Source: Collimonas humicola
GTDB taxonomy: Bacteria > Pseudomonadota > Gammaproteobacteria > Burkholderiales > Burkholderiaceae_D
Direction of reading: 5' to 3'
Assembly (NCBI RefSeq): GCF_018304945.1
Contig: NZ_JAGQEE010000002.1
Span: 372,001 to 436,000 of the forward strand
Length of the DNA: 64,000 nt
Within the stretch, counting starts at the first letter, position 1. The number at the start of each line of letters is the position of its first letter. Below are positions 17,593-26,089 of the stretch, piece after piece. A program made the position numbers and the translations under genes. The notes under the pieces were generated by a model, which was not told the DNA's origin, ran no database searches, and was given only the letters and a program-made list of their open reading frames with translations.

Positions 17593-17923
17593 GTACCCGA
17601 ATTCCCTTTGAACGCCTTGGTTGTCACTGGTTTCTTCAGCCCGACTGGCAATAAGCAGCCACGCATGACAGACAGCAATTCATTTTTTTGGGAGAAATGG
17701 ATGCAGGGCATGGCACTAAAGGGGAACAATAATGCCATGTTTTGGCCATCGCACGAATGCGGGATTGAGTAATGTATCAAAATTGTTGCACAACAGATAT
17801 TCTATAGCTTATCGGAAATTTAAGCCGCATCTGTCCATCCTGGCGAAGGTGTAGAAGCAGATCGGCGCAAATGGGACCGTCACAGTGGAATGTCTTGCGT
17901 GTTAAAAAAGGGGTCAGGGGAGT
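17593..17923. other. Intergenic region, no gene seen
   Basis: 331 bases between the divergent diguanylate cyclase and small anchored protein genes. Small overlapping frames exist on both strands but none has a family pattern. A GGGGAG ribosome-binding site precedes the next start. Confidence 0.5.
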
Positions 17924-18436
17924 ATGAGAGTCATTATTTTGTTATTAGTTGCTGTCGGGATAGGCGGTTGGTACTGGAATCGTCAAAATACTATCGATGA
18001 AGCCAGCGTCACGCGCTTTTACGACACCGCCACCGAGCATGTCCTGAACGGCCGCGGCCAGGAACTGTGCGCCATGCTGACCAAGGATTTTACGCGCAGC
18101 GGGATCAACTCGACCAGCCAGGGACGGATCCAGGAAAACGCCGACAAGCAGGAAACCTGCGACAAATACACCAAGATGTTCGATGCCATGGCGCGCACCG
18201 GCGGCATGATGTCGACCAACTACCAGGTCTACATCGAGCATATCGAGGTCAGCAAGGACAAGCGCAGCGCCGAAGTGAAGCTGGCGACCAACGTCAGCAT
18301 GGCGATCGGGCCGGTCGGCAGGGTCGCCGAGACCCGGGACAAGAGCGTGGAGACGCTGGTGATACGCAATGGCAAGGTGATGCTGCAGAAATCCGAGGGG
18401 ACGGCGATTACCAGGACTATCGGCGATCGGTTCTGA
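17924..18436 (+). CDS. Small membrane-anchored periplasmic protein, unknown
   Basis: 170 residues, begins MRVIILLLVAVGIGGWYWNR, an N-terminal anchor or uncleaved signal, then a soluble NTF2-like-looking domain ('ASVTRFYDTATEHVLNGRG' to 'ETLVIRNGKVMLQKSEG'). Two Cys (in 'QELCAML' and 'QETCDKY') could pair. I do not recognise a named family. A terminator hairpin follows. Confidence 0.7.
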   Translation: MRVIILLLVAVGIGGWYWNRQNTIDEASVTRFYDTATEHVLNGRGQELCAMLTKDFTRSGINSTSQGRIQENADKQETCDKYTKMFDAMARTGGMMSTNYQVYIEHIEVSKDKRSAEVKLATNVSMAIGPVGRVAETRDKSVETLVIRNGKVMLQKSEGTAITRTIGDRF

Positions 18437-18462
18437 GACGGACAGGAATGCTTTAGGAAAAT

Positions 18463-18487
18463 AAGACGGCTGCGAGGTCGTCTTTTT
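18463..18487 (+). terminator. Rho-independent terminator
   Basis: AAGACG (18463-18468) pairs with CGTCTT (18479-18484) around a 10-base loop, followed by TTT. It lies 27 bases after the stop of the anchored protein. Confidence 0.65.
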
Positions 18488-18561
18488 CATTTCAAGCACG
18501 AAGAGCGATATTCCCGCAAACGGGGATATAAATTTGGACCTGCAAAATTTGGACCACAAAT

Positions 18562-18583
18562 AAAAACGCCCGCTTGCGCGGGC
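18562..18583 (-). terminator. Terminator after the tRNA pair
   Basis: On the minus strand GCCCGC pairs with GCGGGC around a four-base loop, followed by a T5 run. It lies just after tRNA-Asp. Confidence 0.8.
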
Positions 18584-18594
18584 ATTTGTATTCT

Positions 18595-18671
18595 TGGCGG
18601 AGTGGACGGGACTCGAACCCGCGACCCCCGGCGTGACAGGCCGGTATTCTAACCAACTGAACTACCACTCC
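18595..18671 (-). tRNA. tRNA-Asp (GTC)
   Basis: 77-nt cloverleaf with encoded CCA. The 5' acceptor GGAGTGG pairs with CCACTCC, the anticodon loop is CTGTCAC with GTC, and the T-loop GTTCGAGTC is present. It is second in a minus-strand pair after tRNA-Val. Confidence 0.97.
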
Positions 18672-18705
18672 TAAACTGCTCTTCAGTGCCGCCAGATAAT
18701 CTGCT

Positions 18706-18781
18706 TGGTGGGTGCTGAGAGGCTCGAACTCCCGACCTACGCCTTGTAAGGGCGCCGCTCTACCAACTGAGCTAAGCACCC
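18706..18781 (-). tRNA. tRNA-Val (TAC)
   Basis: 76-nt cloverleaf with encoded CCA. The acceptor GGGTGCT pairs with AGCACCC, the anticodon loop is CTTACAA with TAC, and the T-loop is GTTCGAGCC. It is first in the pair, 34 bases before tRNA-Asp, probably one transcript. Confidence 0.97.
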
Positions 18782-19214
18782 GAATTGCACACTTAGTCAG
18801 ACTATCTTTCGGTGCGTATGTCACTACGCCTGAAGGGGGCAGATTGTACAACGGTTTTTTTAAAAAAACCAGCGCTTCGCTAAAAATTGTTTAAAAAGTT
18901 TTTAGCGGCTCTGCATTTCCCTCTGCAAGCATCGCGGATTCCGCCCGCAAAATCGCAGCCCGGCGGCCACGCGGTACGGCGCACTCTGCTATTCTTTCGG
19001 GTGAATTGGTTTTCCGGAACAATGGAACGCCGGGTTCACCTCGACTGTCGTAACTGCCGGAATGTTGCGCAGCTTATCACCCTGACGCAGACCGATGCGC
19101 GCGGCGCGGTTTCATTACGGCGCCGCCGTGACGGACTATCGTCCCCATAGAAATATACAATTAATGCTATCAACAGATTGTATATAATTAACTTTTACTA
19201 TCGAAAGGAATCAG
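18782..19214. promoter_or_regulatory. Divergent region between tRNA-Val and ahpC
   Basis: 433 bases without a supported gene. Upstream of the tRNAs lie a perfect 18-bp palindrome, GG-T7-A7-CC (18853-18870), and a 9-bp dyad CGCTAAAAA/TTTTTAGCG (18878-18907). Near ahpC lies a 9-bp dyad ATATACAAT/ATTGTATAT (19153-19185) overlapping a TATAAT at 19183-19188, a candidate ahpC promoter and operator. Confidence 0.5.
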
Positions 19215-19760
19215 ATGAAAACAATCGGACAATCTCTCGCACCATTCAAGGTCGAAGGCGTAAAACCTGGCTTCAACCTGCCTGAAGAAAACGGCGTGTC
19301 GGCGTTTGAAACCGTCACCGAAACTTCGTTTCCTGGCAAATGGAAAGTCTTGTACTTCTACCCGAAAGATTTCACATTCGTCTGCCCGACTGAAATCGTT
19401 GCCTACAACAAGCTGGCGCGCGACTTCGATGACCGCGATGCAGTCTTGCTGGGCGGCTCGTCCGATAATGAATTCGTCAAGCTGGCATGGCGTCGCGAGC
19501 ACTCCGACCTGAGCAAGCTGGGCCACTGGCAGTTCGCCGACACGACCGGCGCCCTGATCGACCAGCTGGGTATCCGTCATGAAGCCGGCGTTGCACTGCG
19601 CGCGACTTTCATCATCGATCCGAACAACGTCATCCAGCACGTTACCGTCAACAACCTGGATGTCGGCCGCAACCCGGAAGAAACACTGCGCGTCCTTGAC
19701 GCTCTGCAAACCGGCGAACTGTGCGCCTGCAACCGCGCTCCTGGCGGCGAAACCCTGTAA
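19215..19760 (+). CDS. ahpC: AhpC-type peroxiredoxin
   Basis: 181-residue peroxidase that reduces hydrogen and alkyl peroxides. The peroxidatic Cys is C57 in 'FTFVCPTEI', and the C-terminus carries the resolving pair C170/C172 in 'GELCACNRAPGG'. This three-Cys layout is that of the AhpD-dependent AhpC of mycobacteria rather than the AhpF-dependent enteric type. AAAGGA precedes the ATG. ahpD follows 194 bases downstream, giving the electron donor. A dyad overlaps the putative -10. Confidence 0.95.
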   Translation: MKTIGQSLAPFKVEGVKPGFNLPEENGVSAFETVTETSFPGKWKVLYFYPKDFTFVCPTEIVAYNKLARDFDDRDAVLLGGSSDNEFVKLAWRREHSDLSKLGHWQFADTTGALIDQLGIRHEAGVALRATFIIDPNNVIQHVTVNNLDVGRNPEETLRVLDALQTGELCACNRAPGGETL

Positions 19761-19891
19761 TCCATCCGGATCCGGTCAGGCGTGGCGCGCCTGATCCGCT
19801 TGTTACAGCAAGCAATTCTGCCATGCAGCAAACGTCCGCAGCGGGGTCGGCCCAGACGGCCTGCCCCGCGCACGGACGCGATTTGAATTCC

Positions 19892-19943
19892 GTATTTCAG
19901 TATTCAGTATTTCAGTATTTCAGTATTTCAGTATTCAGTATTT
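19892..19943 (+). repeat. 7/8-bp tandem repeat before ahpD
   Basis: CAGTATT(T) is repeated six times, at 19898, 19905, 19913, 19921, 19929 and 19936, after one degenerate GTATTT. Units alternate 7 and 8 bases. It ends exactly at the AAGGAG ribosome-binding site of ahpD (19944-19949). Confidence 0.9.
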
Positions 19944-19954
19944 AAGGAGAAACC

Positions 19955-20464
19955 ATGGATATGCTTCAACTACGAGACGCCATCCCATCGTATGCCAAGG
20001 ACGTCTGGATCACCCTGGACGGCGCTTTGAACAAGTCTGGCCTGGCGCCCGAAGTCGCGGCGGCTGCAGGCATTGCGGCAGCGATCTCGGCCGGCAGTCC
20101 GCAACTGGTTAAAGCGTTCCAGGGTTTGACCACGGAAGTGGAAGCCACCGCCGCCAAGACCGCGGCCGCCATCATGGGCATGACCAACATCTGGTACAGC
20201 TACCTGGACCTGGCAGAGGACGCGGAACTGAAAACCCAGCCGCCGCAAATCCGCATGCAAGGCTACGCCACCCACGGCGGCGTCGACAAGAAGCACTTCG
20301 AGATCTACACGCTGGCGGCATCGATCGTCGGCAAATGCCGCGGTTGCGTCAGCGGCCATATCGCCGAGCTGAAAAAGCTGGGCATCACGCCGGCCGAACT
20401 GCGCGACATCGGCAAGCTGGCGGCAGCCGTCAACGCCACCAGCAAACTGATCAAGCTGAACTGA
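19955..20464 (+). CDS. ahpD: AhpD, alkylhydroperoxidase / carboxymuconolactone decarboxylase fold
   Basis: 169-residue all-helical disulfide reductase that recycles AhpC. The catalytic relay is visible: E116, C128, C131 (C-R-G-C) and H135, matching the E118/C130/C133/H137 order known for mycobacterial AhpD. It begins MDMLQLRDAIPSYAKDVWIT. AAGGAG lies six bases before the ATG, directly after the tandem repeat. A strong terminator follows. It functions with ahpC just upstream. Confidence 0.95.
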   Translation: MDMLQLRDAIPSYAKDVWITLDGALNKSGLAPEVAAAAGIAAAISAGSPQLVKAFQGLTTEVEATAAKTAAAIMGMTNIWYSYLDLAEDAELKTQPPQIRMQGYATHGGVDKKHFEIYTLAASIVGKCRGCVSGHIAELKKLGITPAELRDIGKLAAAVNATSKLIKLN

Positions 20465-20490
20465 TCCGGCATCCGTCATGCCGCTCAAAA

Positions 20491-20518
20491 GCCATCCGCA
20501 GCAGCCGATGGCTTTTTT
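20491..20518 (+). terminator. Rho-independent terminator after ahpD
   Basis: GCCATC pairs with GATGGC around a 10-base loop, followed by T6. Confidence 0.85.
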
Positions 20519-20592
20519 ATTTGGACCAGCGCTTGCTCTCGTCCTAAAATGGTTTACAGCTTGTCTTAATCTGTCCAGTCGAGGAGAGCGCG

Positions 20593-21066
20593 ATGAACGC
20601 CAGGATCCATCTAGGCTTGTACTGCGGCGCGGCGCTCTTGCTGGCAGCCTGTAATCTCATACCGGGGCAGGCGCCGCCACCGCCAGTGCCTGCCACCACA
20701 CCCAATGCCACCTCGACTGCCACCACGCTGGACGACTACAAGCGCGGGCTGGCGCAAAGAATCGTCGCCGTCAACTCCACCGAAGTGTATGTCGGCCGGC
20801 CGCAGGCGCTGCTGCGCGCGGTGATCGTGGTGAAATATTATGTGAACGCCGACGGCCAGCTGCTGCGCGCTGAAATCCTGCGCAGCAACAAGGACCGCAC
20901 GGCCGAGGCCAGCGCCCTGGCGGCGGTGCGCCGCGCTGCGCCCTTCCCTAAACCGGACAGCAAATTCCTGCGCCGCGGCGAGGTCGAGATCGCGGAAAGC
21001 TGGCTGTTCAACGACGACGGCCGCTTCCAGCTGCGCTCGGTCGCCGAACAGCAGATGGACCAGTAG
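20593..21066 (+). CDS. Lipoprotein with TonB C-terminal-like domain
   Basis: 157 residues. There is a signal peptide with lipobox LLAAC (Cys at residue 20), a Pro-rich linker, then a domain resembling the TonB C-terminal fold ('AVIVVKYYVNADGQLLRAEI', 'ALAAVRRAAPFPKPD'). Without a TonB membrane helix it is probably an outer-membrane or periplasmic lipoprotein that binds cell-envelope partners. A GAGGAG sits before the ATG. The function is not established. Confidence 0.75.
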   Translation: MNARIHLGLYCGAALLLAACNLIPGQAPPPPVPATTPNATSTATTLDDYKRGLAQRIVAVNSTEVYVGRPQALLRAVIVVKYYVNADGQLLRAEILRSNKDRTAEASALAAVRRAAPFPKPDSKFLRRGEVEIAESWLFNDDGRFQLRSVAEQQMDQ

Positions 21067-21241
21067 CGCGCTGTACATGCTGGCGGTCGCGCCCTGGCGC
21101 CGGCGCGGCCGGCGAAACTTGCTTCGCGCGCACTTCTCGCCTACCATCGAGCTACCAGCCAGGACGCAAGGAAGCACTCGCGCGACTCTTCATCGCGCCG
21201 CGTCCGCACCTACTCCCCTTTTTCTACGAGACCGCACAGTC

Positions 21242-21652
21242 ATGGATATCAAGCCGCCAATCACCATTTCCAGCTTCGACCTGGAACGCATTGAACAACT
21301 GCTGGCATCGGCCGCCTACCGCAACCTGCCAGGAATCGATGCTCTGGAACAGGAGCTGCAACGCGCCACGGTGGTCGATCCGGAACAGATTCCGCCGGGC
21401 CTGATCACCATGAATTCCGCCGTGCGCTTCATTGACGATGTCAGCAAGGTCGAATACGACATGACGCTGGCCTATCCCGGCCCGTCCAATCCGCCCGATG
21501 CGGTATCGATCCTGGCGCCGGTCGGCAGCGCCCTGCTCGGCCTGTCGGTAGGACAGTCGATTTCCTGGCAGGGTCCGGGAGGCCGCCCGCTGCAGCTGCG
21601 CATCCTGGACGTGACGTACCAGCCGGAAGCCAACGGCGAGTTTCACCTTTAA
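21242..21652 (+). CDS. rnk: Rnk, nucleoside diphosphate kinase regulator (GreA/GreB fold)
   Basis: 136-residue RNA-polymerase-binding protein. The N-terminal part starts MDIKPPITISSFDLERIEQLL and the C-terminal domain has 'TMNSAVRFIDDVSKVEYDMTLAYP' and 'ILAPVGSALLGLSVGQSISW', typical of Rnk. The start at 21242 fits the family; a longer frame from 21077 adds 55 residues with no match. Confidence 0.92.
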   Translation: MDIKPPITISSFDLERIEQLLASAAYRNLPGIDALEQELQRATVVDPEQIPPGLITMNSAVRFIDDVSKVEYDMTLAYPGPSNPPDAVSILAPVGSALLGLSVGQSISWQGPGGRPLQLRILDVTYQPEANGEFHL

Positions 21653-21759
21653 CTCCCTCTGCAATCGCATTCGTATGCGGCAGGGGCAACGCTGCTGCCG
21701 CAGGTTTTCAAGACGCCGAATCAGCGCGTCTGTTAGGCAAAAAGTAAAGACAGGTCACC

Positions 21760-22269
21760 ATGTTAAGCGCAGATTATCAACGCCCTCCCAAACTCTATCG
21801 CTATTCGGAGCGGCAATGGCTGGAACGCTCCCTGACGCTCGGCGAATTCCGCCTGCGTCCGCCGGCCGAAAGCCTGCAGATCAGCAATCTCCACCATCCG
21901 CGCAATTCCGGCAGCAAGGCCTTGCCACAACTGCTGACCCTGAGCCTGAGCAGCAGCGACGACGCCAGCCTGTTCAACGCCTTCGCGCCGTCCGACTGCT
22001 GCCTGGTGATCCACGACACCGAGCAGTTCGGCGAACTGGTGCATCGCGCCGCCCAGCGCCTGCTGCCCAACTGGGCCGGCATCGACGCCGCCATCAGCTA
22101 CGGCCAGCCGAGCCCGCTCGGGGCTACGTTTACCAAGCCGAAGCGCGACGCCGCCCAGCACGAATGGCTGTTTGCCTGGCGCCCGGCGCAGGCCACCATC
22201 GCGCTGCGGCCGATCGTGATCCAGATCGGCAATATCGAAAAGATTGCGGAACTGCGCGACCGTAAATAA
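21760..22269 (+). CDS. Hypothetical protein
   Basis: 169-residue soluble protein, begins MLSADYQRPPKLYRYSERQW with 'LTLGEFRLRP' next. Codon use resembles its neighbours, and the N-terminal 'KLYRYSERQWLERSLTLGEFRL' pattern looks like a conserved domain, but I cannot name it. It sits alone between rnk and the DUF883 operon. Confidence 0.6.
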   Translation: MLSADYQRPPKLYRYSERQWLERSLTLGEFRLRPPAESLQISNLHHPRNSGSKALPQLLTLSLSSSDDASLFNAFAPSDCCLVIHDTEQFGELVHRAAQRLLPNWAGIDAAISYGQPSPLGATFTKPKRDAAQHEWLFAWRPAQATIALRPIVIQIGNIEKIAELRDRK

Positions 22270-22471
22270 CCCGGGTGCGCCAGCACTGCCGCCGGGCCGG
22301 AAATTGCCTGCAACCGGCGCCATCCGGTGCACATTTGCGGACAAAAACACCACGTTGGCAGATAGGCACAGTAGCCTGTATCATCGGCGATATTGCCTAA
22401 GCCGGCTCGGCTGCAGCCGTCATGGCTTGTATTGGCTATACTGAAAAAATCACGAATCGAGGAGTCTCACA

Positions 22472-22774
22472 ATGCACAGATCCACTTTGAAAACCACTCG
22501 CAGCGATGTCCGTAGCCTGGTCAAGGATGCGCAAGAACTGTTCCGCGAAGCCGCGGCCACTACCGGTGAAAAAGCCGAGGATCTGCGCCAAAAAGGTTTG
22601 GAACTACTTGACGCCGCTGTATCTAAAGCACAAGACGTGCAGGCGGCAGCGATCGAGGCCGGCAAGGATCTCGCCGCCACCACTGATGACTATGTCCAGG
22701 AAAACCCATGGCGCGCAATCGCCATTTCCGCCGGCATCGGCTTGCTGGTCGGACTGGCAATTTCCCGCAAGTAA
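22472..22774 (+). CDS. DUF883 / ElaB-YqjD family membrane-anchored protein
   Basis: 100 residues. There is an amphipathic helical part ('RSLVKDAQELFREAAATTG'), then a C-terminal transmembrane anchor ending 'GLLVGLAISRK', the ElaB/YgaM/YqjD signature including 'YVQENPWRAI'. Relatives bind ribosomes at the membrane in stationary phase. First gene of a three-gene run with the YqjE-like and YqjK-like genes. Confidence 0.9.
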   Translation: MHRSTLKTTRSDVRSLVKDAQELFREAAATTGEKAEDLRQKGLELLDAAVSKAQDVQAAAIEAGKDLAATTDDYVQENPWRAIAISAGIGLLVGLAISRK

Positions 22775-22798
22775 ACGCAGCATAACCGTCAGGCACGC

Positions 22799-23185
22799 AT
22801 GAACCCACAACAAGCCAAGCACAGCAGTCCAGGCCTGGTGTCCGGCCTGGTCAGCACCGCCAAGAACATGTTTGCCCTGGTGATCAGCCGCATCGAGCTG
22901 GCCGCCCTGGAGTTTTCCGAAATCGGCGCCCATCTGCTGAAGCTGTTGCTGGTGTGCGCCCTCAGCATCGTCGCGCTGTGGTTCGCGCTGGCGTTCTGGA
23001 GCGCGCTGGTGGTAGTGCTGGCGTGGGAATCGATGGGCTGGAAGATACTGGTGATCCTGGGCGCCTTCTTCACCCTGCTGGCGCTCGGCTCGGCCTTGTA
23101 TGTGCGCAGCGTACTGCGCAACGGCCGGCTCGGCTTGCCGGTCACCATGGCTGAGCTGCGCAAAGATCGCGACGCCATACTTTGA
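22799..23185 (+). CDS. YqjE / phage-holin-like membrane protein
   Basis: 128 residues with two strong hydrophobic helices (about 47-70 and 75-100), begins MNPQQAKHSSPGLVSGLVST. It matches the DUF1469/YqjE family that follows DUF883 genes. It starts 24 bases after the DUF883 stop, and the next gene starts 14 bases after this stop. Confidence 0.85.
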   Translation: MNPQQAKHSSPGLVSGLVSTAKNMFALVISRIELAALEFSEIGAHLLKLLLVCALSIVALWFALAFWSALVVVLAWESMGWKILVILGAFFTLLALGSALYVRSVLRNGRLGLPVTMAELRKDRDAIL

Positions 23186-23199
23186 GCGGGGAAACAGAC

Positions 23200-23583
23200 A
23201 TGAGCCGACACGCAGGACTGGATAATCATCTGTCGCCCGCCGAGCGCAAGCAGAAACTGCTGGCGGAAGGCGCGAAATTCCGTACCGAGATGCTGCATTC
23301 GCGCGATATCGTGCGCGCCAACCTGAACACCAAATCGCTGGCCACCGTACTGCTGGGCCGCGCCAGCGGCATCGCTTCGTCACTGTTCAGCACTTCCCGC
23401 AGCCTCAAGGGCAGCAACCTGCCGGCCATGCTGCCGCTGCTGGTGACCGGCGCATCGTGGCTGTCCAAGCGCGGCACGCGCAAACCCCTTTTAATCGGCG
23501 CCGCCGTGATCGCAGCGATCGGCGGCGCCATTTTTGTCAGCAGTAGGAATAGTAAAGAAACAACGGATGACGAATTGCCGTAA
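23200..23583 (+). CDS. YqjK-like small membrane protein
   Basis: 127 residues, begins MSRHAGLDNHLSPAERKQKL, with hydrophobic stretches near the C-terminus ('PLLIGAAVIAAIGGAIFV'). Third gene of the DUF883 operon, in the position of yqjK. The start at 23200 is chosen because an upstream in-frame start would overlap the previous stop. Confidence 0.7.
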   Translation: MSRHAGLDNHLSPAERKQKLLAEGAKFRTEMLHSRDIVRANLNTKSLATVLLGRASGIASSLFSTSRSLKGSNLPAMLPLLVTGASWLSKRGTRKPLLIGAAVIAAIGGAIFVSSRNSKETTDDELP

Positions 23584-23642
23584 TCCCCGGCCGGGGACAC
23601 GGTTTTTTGCTGAAGCTGTCTCAACCTTCGAGAGGAAAAACC

Positions 23643-24332
23643 ATGAATAAATTCAAGATAGGCGCCCTGGTTCTGGCAGTGACCATGGCCACTGCAGGCT
23701 GCGCCGACATGTCGGAAACGCAAAAAGGCACCGCTTATGGCGCCGGTGCAGGCGCCGTTCTGGGCGGCCTGGTGGGCGGCATTGCCGGCCCTGGCGGCGC
23801 CAAGCGGACAGCCGCCGGTGCAGCGATCGGTGCTGCGATTGGCGCGGTTGGCGGCAATATCTGGGGCAAGCACCAGCAGGATCAGAAACTGGCGATGGAA
23901 AGAGCTACTGCCGGCACCAATGTCCAGGTCACCCAGACTGCCGATAACCGCCTGAAGGTCAACGTTCCGGCCGATACCGGCTTTGCTACCGGCCGCGCCG
24001 ACCTCAATCCAGCCCTGCGCCCGATCCTGGACCAATTGGCGACAACGCTGGTGCAGAACCCGGCATCACTGGTGGAAGTCTATGGCCATACGGACAACAC
24101 CGGCACTGACGCCATCAATGGTCCGCTGTCACGCCAGCGCGCGCAGAATGTCAGCAGCTACCTGAGCAGCCGCGGCGTCGCGCCGAACCGCATCACCATG
24201 GATGGCCTCGGTTCCACCCAGCCTCTGGTCGCCAACGATACGGTCGCCAACCGCGCGATCAATCGCCGTGTTGAATTGTTTGTCCGCGAACCGGCTCCTG
24301 CTCAGGGCCAGCCGCAGGCACAAGCCTATTGA
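23643..24332 (+). CDS. OmpA-family lipoprotein (YiaD-like)
   Basis: 229-residue outer-membrane lipoprotein. There is a signal peptide with lipobox TAGC (Cys near residue 19), a glycine-zipper segment (residues 30-80: 'GAGAGAVLGGLVGGIAGP'), and an OmpA/MotB peptidoglycan-binding domain from about 110. That domain has 'YGHTDNTGTDAINGPLSRQR' and 'ANRAINRRVELFV', including the Asp and Arg that contact diaminopimelate. GAGAGGA precedes the ATG. A bidirectional terminator follows. Confidence 0.93.
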   Translation: MNKFKIGALVLAVTMATAGCADMSETQKGTAYGAGAGAVLGGLVGGIAGPGGAKRTAAGAAIGAAIGAVGGNIWGKHQQDQKLAMERATAGTNVQVTQTADNRLKVNVPADTGFATGRADLNPALRPILDQLATTLVQNPASLVEVYGHTDNTGTDAINGPLSRQRAQNVSSYLSSRGVAPNRITMDGLGSTQPLVANDTVANRAINRRVELFVREPAPAQGQPQAQAY

Positions 24333-24352
24333 TCCAAGCAGAAGTCTTGGGC

Positions 24353-24388
24353 AAAAAAAACCAGTCAATGCATCGACTGGTTTTTTTT
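24353..24388. terminator. Bidirectional terminator, OmpA lipoprotein / cytochrome c
   Basis: A8-CCAGTC, an eight-base loop, then GACTGG-T8. Poly-A on one side and poly-T on the other let it stop transcription of both convergent genes. Confidence 0.9.
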
Positions 24389-24406
24389 ACGACCGGCTAC
24401 TCAGCA

Positions 24407-25003
24407 TTACTTTGCGACCGGCTCCGAAGCAGCGCTGGCTGCGGCAGTAGCGGCAGTGCTTGCCGAGGCACCGGCAGCAGCGGCTGGCGCCGCCGGGACT
24501 TCAGGTTCCTTGAACTTGCCGCCGGACTGGTTAGCCATGTAGACCACCGCGCGCGCCACTTCGATATCGTCGAGATCCGGATTGCCGCCCTTGGCCGGCA
24601 TCGCCCGCAAACCGTGCAGCGCGTAGCCGACTACCTTGTCATAGCCGTCAGCCAGACGCGGCCCCCAGGCGCCGGCATCGCCGACCTTGGGAGCGCCGGC
24701 AACGCCAGCCGCATGGCAGGCGGCGCAGGTCGACTTGAAGACTTCTTCGCCGGAAAGCAGCTGCTTGGGCGCGTTGACGTCCTTGAAGGTGAAACCGGCA
24801 TCGGCGACCGGCTGGATACGGGCCGCAATCGCTTCCGGCGTCTGTCCTTCCGAACCGGCGCCGACTTTCTTGCCGGCGGTGACGTATTGCACCAGCAGCA
24901 CAATACAGATGATAGGTACTAGAAAACCGGCTGCAACAGCAATGATCAGTTGCTTAGGCGTCTTGATCGCGGATTGATGTTCTTCGTTTTGTGCGTCGCT
25001 CAT
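24407..25003 (-). CDS. Membrane-anchored cytochrome c5-type protein
   Basis: 198 residues. There is an N-terminal anchor at about residues 20-40, then a class I cytochrome c domain. The heme motif is CAACH and the axial Met lies in 'LRAMPAKGGNPDLDD', with 'GPRLADGYDKVVGYALHG' between. An Ala/Pro-rich tail of about 30 residues ends in EPVAK. It is an electron carrier on the periplasmic face. GAGGGA precedes the start at 25003. Confidence 0.92.
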   Translation of the reverse strand: MSDAQNEEHQSAIKTPKQLIIAVAAGFLVPIICIVLLVQYVTAGKKVGAGSEGQTPEAIAARIQPVADAGFTFKDVNAPKQLLSGEEVFKSTCAACHAAGVAGAPKVGDAGAWGPRLADGYDKVVGYALHGLRAMPAKGGNPDLDDIEVARAVVYMANQSGGKFKEPEVPAAPAAAAGASASTAATAAASAASEPVAK

Positions 25004-25203
25004 AATTCCCTCAGTGCAATTTTCAAAGCCATAGCCGGATACGCGCCAAAAAACCGTCCCAACTGCCTGAACAGTCCACGATCCCTCGCCAAACCCTTGA
25101 TTATAGTCGCAATAAATACTATTTGGAACGAACAACAGTTGCTTTAAATGGACGCGCGCGCAGAAAAACGGTATCCTTCATGCCTCTTCACCGTTCCTCT
25201 CAT

Positions 25204-25279
25204 GCGGCTGTAGCTCAGTGGATAGAGTATTGGCCTCCGAAGCCAAGGGTCGCTGGTTCGATTCCAGCCAGCCGCACCA
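25204..25279 (+). tRNA. tRNA-Arg (CCG)
   Basis: 76-nt cloverleaf with encoded CCA. The acceptor GCGGCTG pairs with CAGCCGC, the anticodon loop is CTCCGAA with CCG, and the T-loop is GTTCGATTC. A lone tRNA, transcribed toward the downstream lipoprotein gene. Confidence 0.97.
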
Positions 25280-25415
25280 GTTTTTCTCAATAAAATCAAA
25301 AACTTGATCGATCTCTTGCAGACCGCGACATGATCCTCGGACAGCCGGTCTGGCGGCTCGTTGCGTGTGGACAGCATCAACTTTTCCGCGGTTGATGCTT
25401 GCCCCAGCACGACGC

Positions 25416-25898
25416 TTATTTTTTTTCCGGCATGGCGGATGAATGGTGGCTGGTGATGAGCCATTGGGCGCCGTCCCATCGGTAGGTATAGGTGTAGCGC
25501 GCTTGGACCACCGCCCCGGTTTTGCCGAAGGTAAACGTGTACAAGCCGGCGTCAACGGCGGAATTGCAGCCTAGCTCAATGAAGCGAAAATCAATCTTCC
25601 CGGATGGACGGTTCTCAAGGAAGTGCTGGAAATAATCCTCCTTCTCGGCCGGCGTCAGCCGCGGCTTGTTTGAAACCGTCGGCAGGAGGATGGAGCGCAC
25701 GGCGTAATTAGCGACCACCTTGCGGGCATCGCCAGTCTGCAGCGATTGATTCCAGCGATCAAAGAGTCCGGCAACTTCTTGCTCCGATATCGCCCTGCAG
25801 CTCTCGGTCCTGAATGCAATCGGATTATCCGATGCGGTTTGATGCATTGCACAACCAGCTAGCGCAAGAGTCAATACGAAAACACCGGTGATCTTCAT
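25416..25898 (-). CDS. SgcJ/EcaC-family lipoprotein (NTF2-like fold)
   Basis: 160 residues. The signal peptide is MKITGVFVLTLALAGC with the lipobox Cys at residue 16. An NTF2-like domain follows with 'EVAGLFDRWNQSLQTGDA' and 'FTFGKTGAVVQARYTYTYRW', the SgcJ/EcaC pattern. It lacks obvious catalytic residues. Role unknown. Confidence 0.82.
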   Translation of the reverse strand: MKITGVFVLTLALAGCAMHQTASDNPIAFRTESCRAISEQEVAGLFDRWNQSLQTGDARKVVANYAVRSILLPTVSNKPRLTPAEKEDYFQHFLENRPSGKIDFRFIELGCNSAVDAGLYTFTFGKTGAVVQARYTYTYRWDGAQWLITSHHSSAMPEKK

Positions 25899-26089
25899 TG
25901 GCTACTCCTTGAGGTGTGGTGGAATCCTGCCCAATGCCGTGCATTGGGTTGCGAGAGCCCAATTTATCATGCCAAACGATGCTTTTGGGCAATATTTGGC
26001 ATGCACACATCAATAAGATAGCTAACCGCTTCGTGCGGAAATGGACTTGGCAGCCTTTGCTGCTCCTGTGGCAACCGGCTGGCGCCGGT

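Noticed and set aside
18887-19150. 87-codon frame between the tRNAs and ahpC
   Set aside because: Its product has no family pattern and no ribosome-binding site; the region reads as regulatory.
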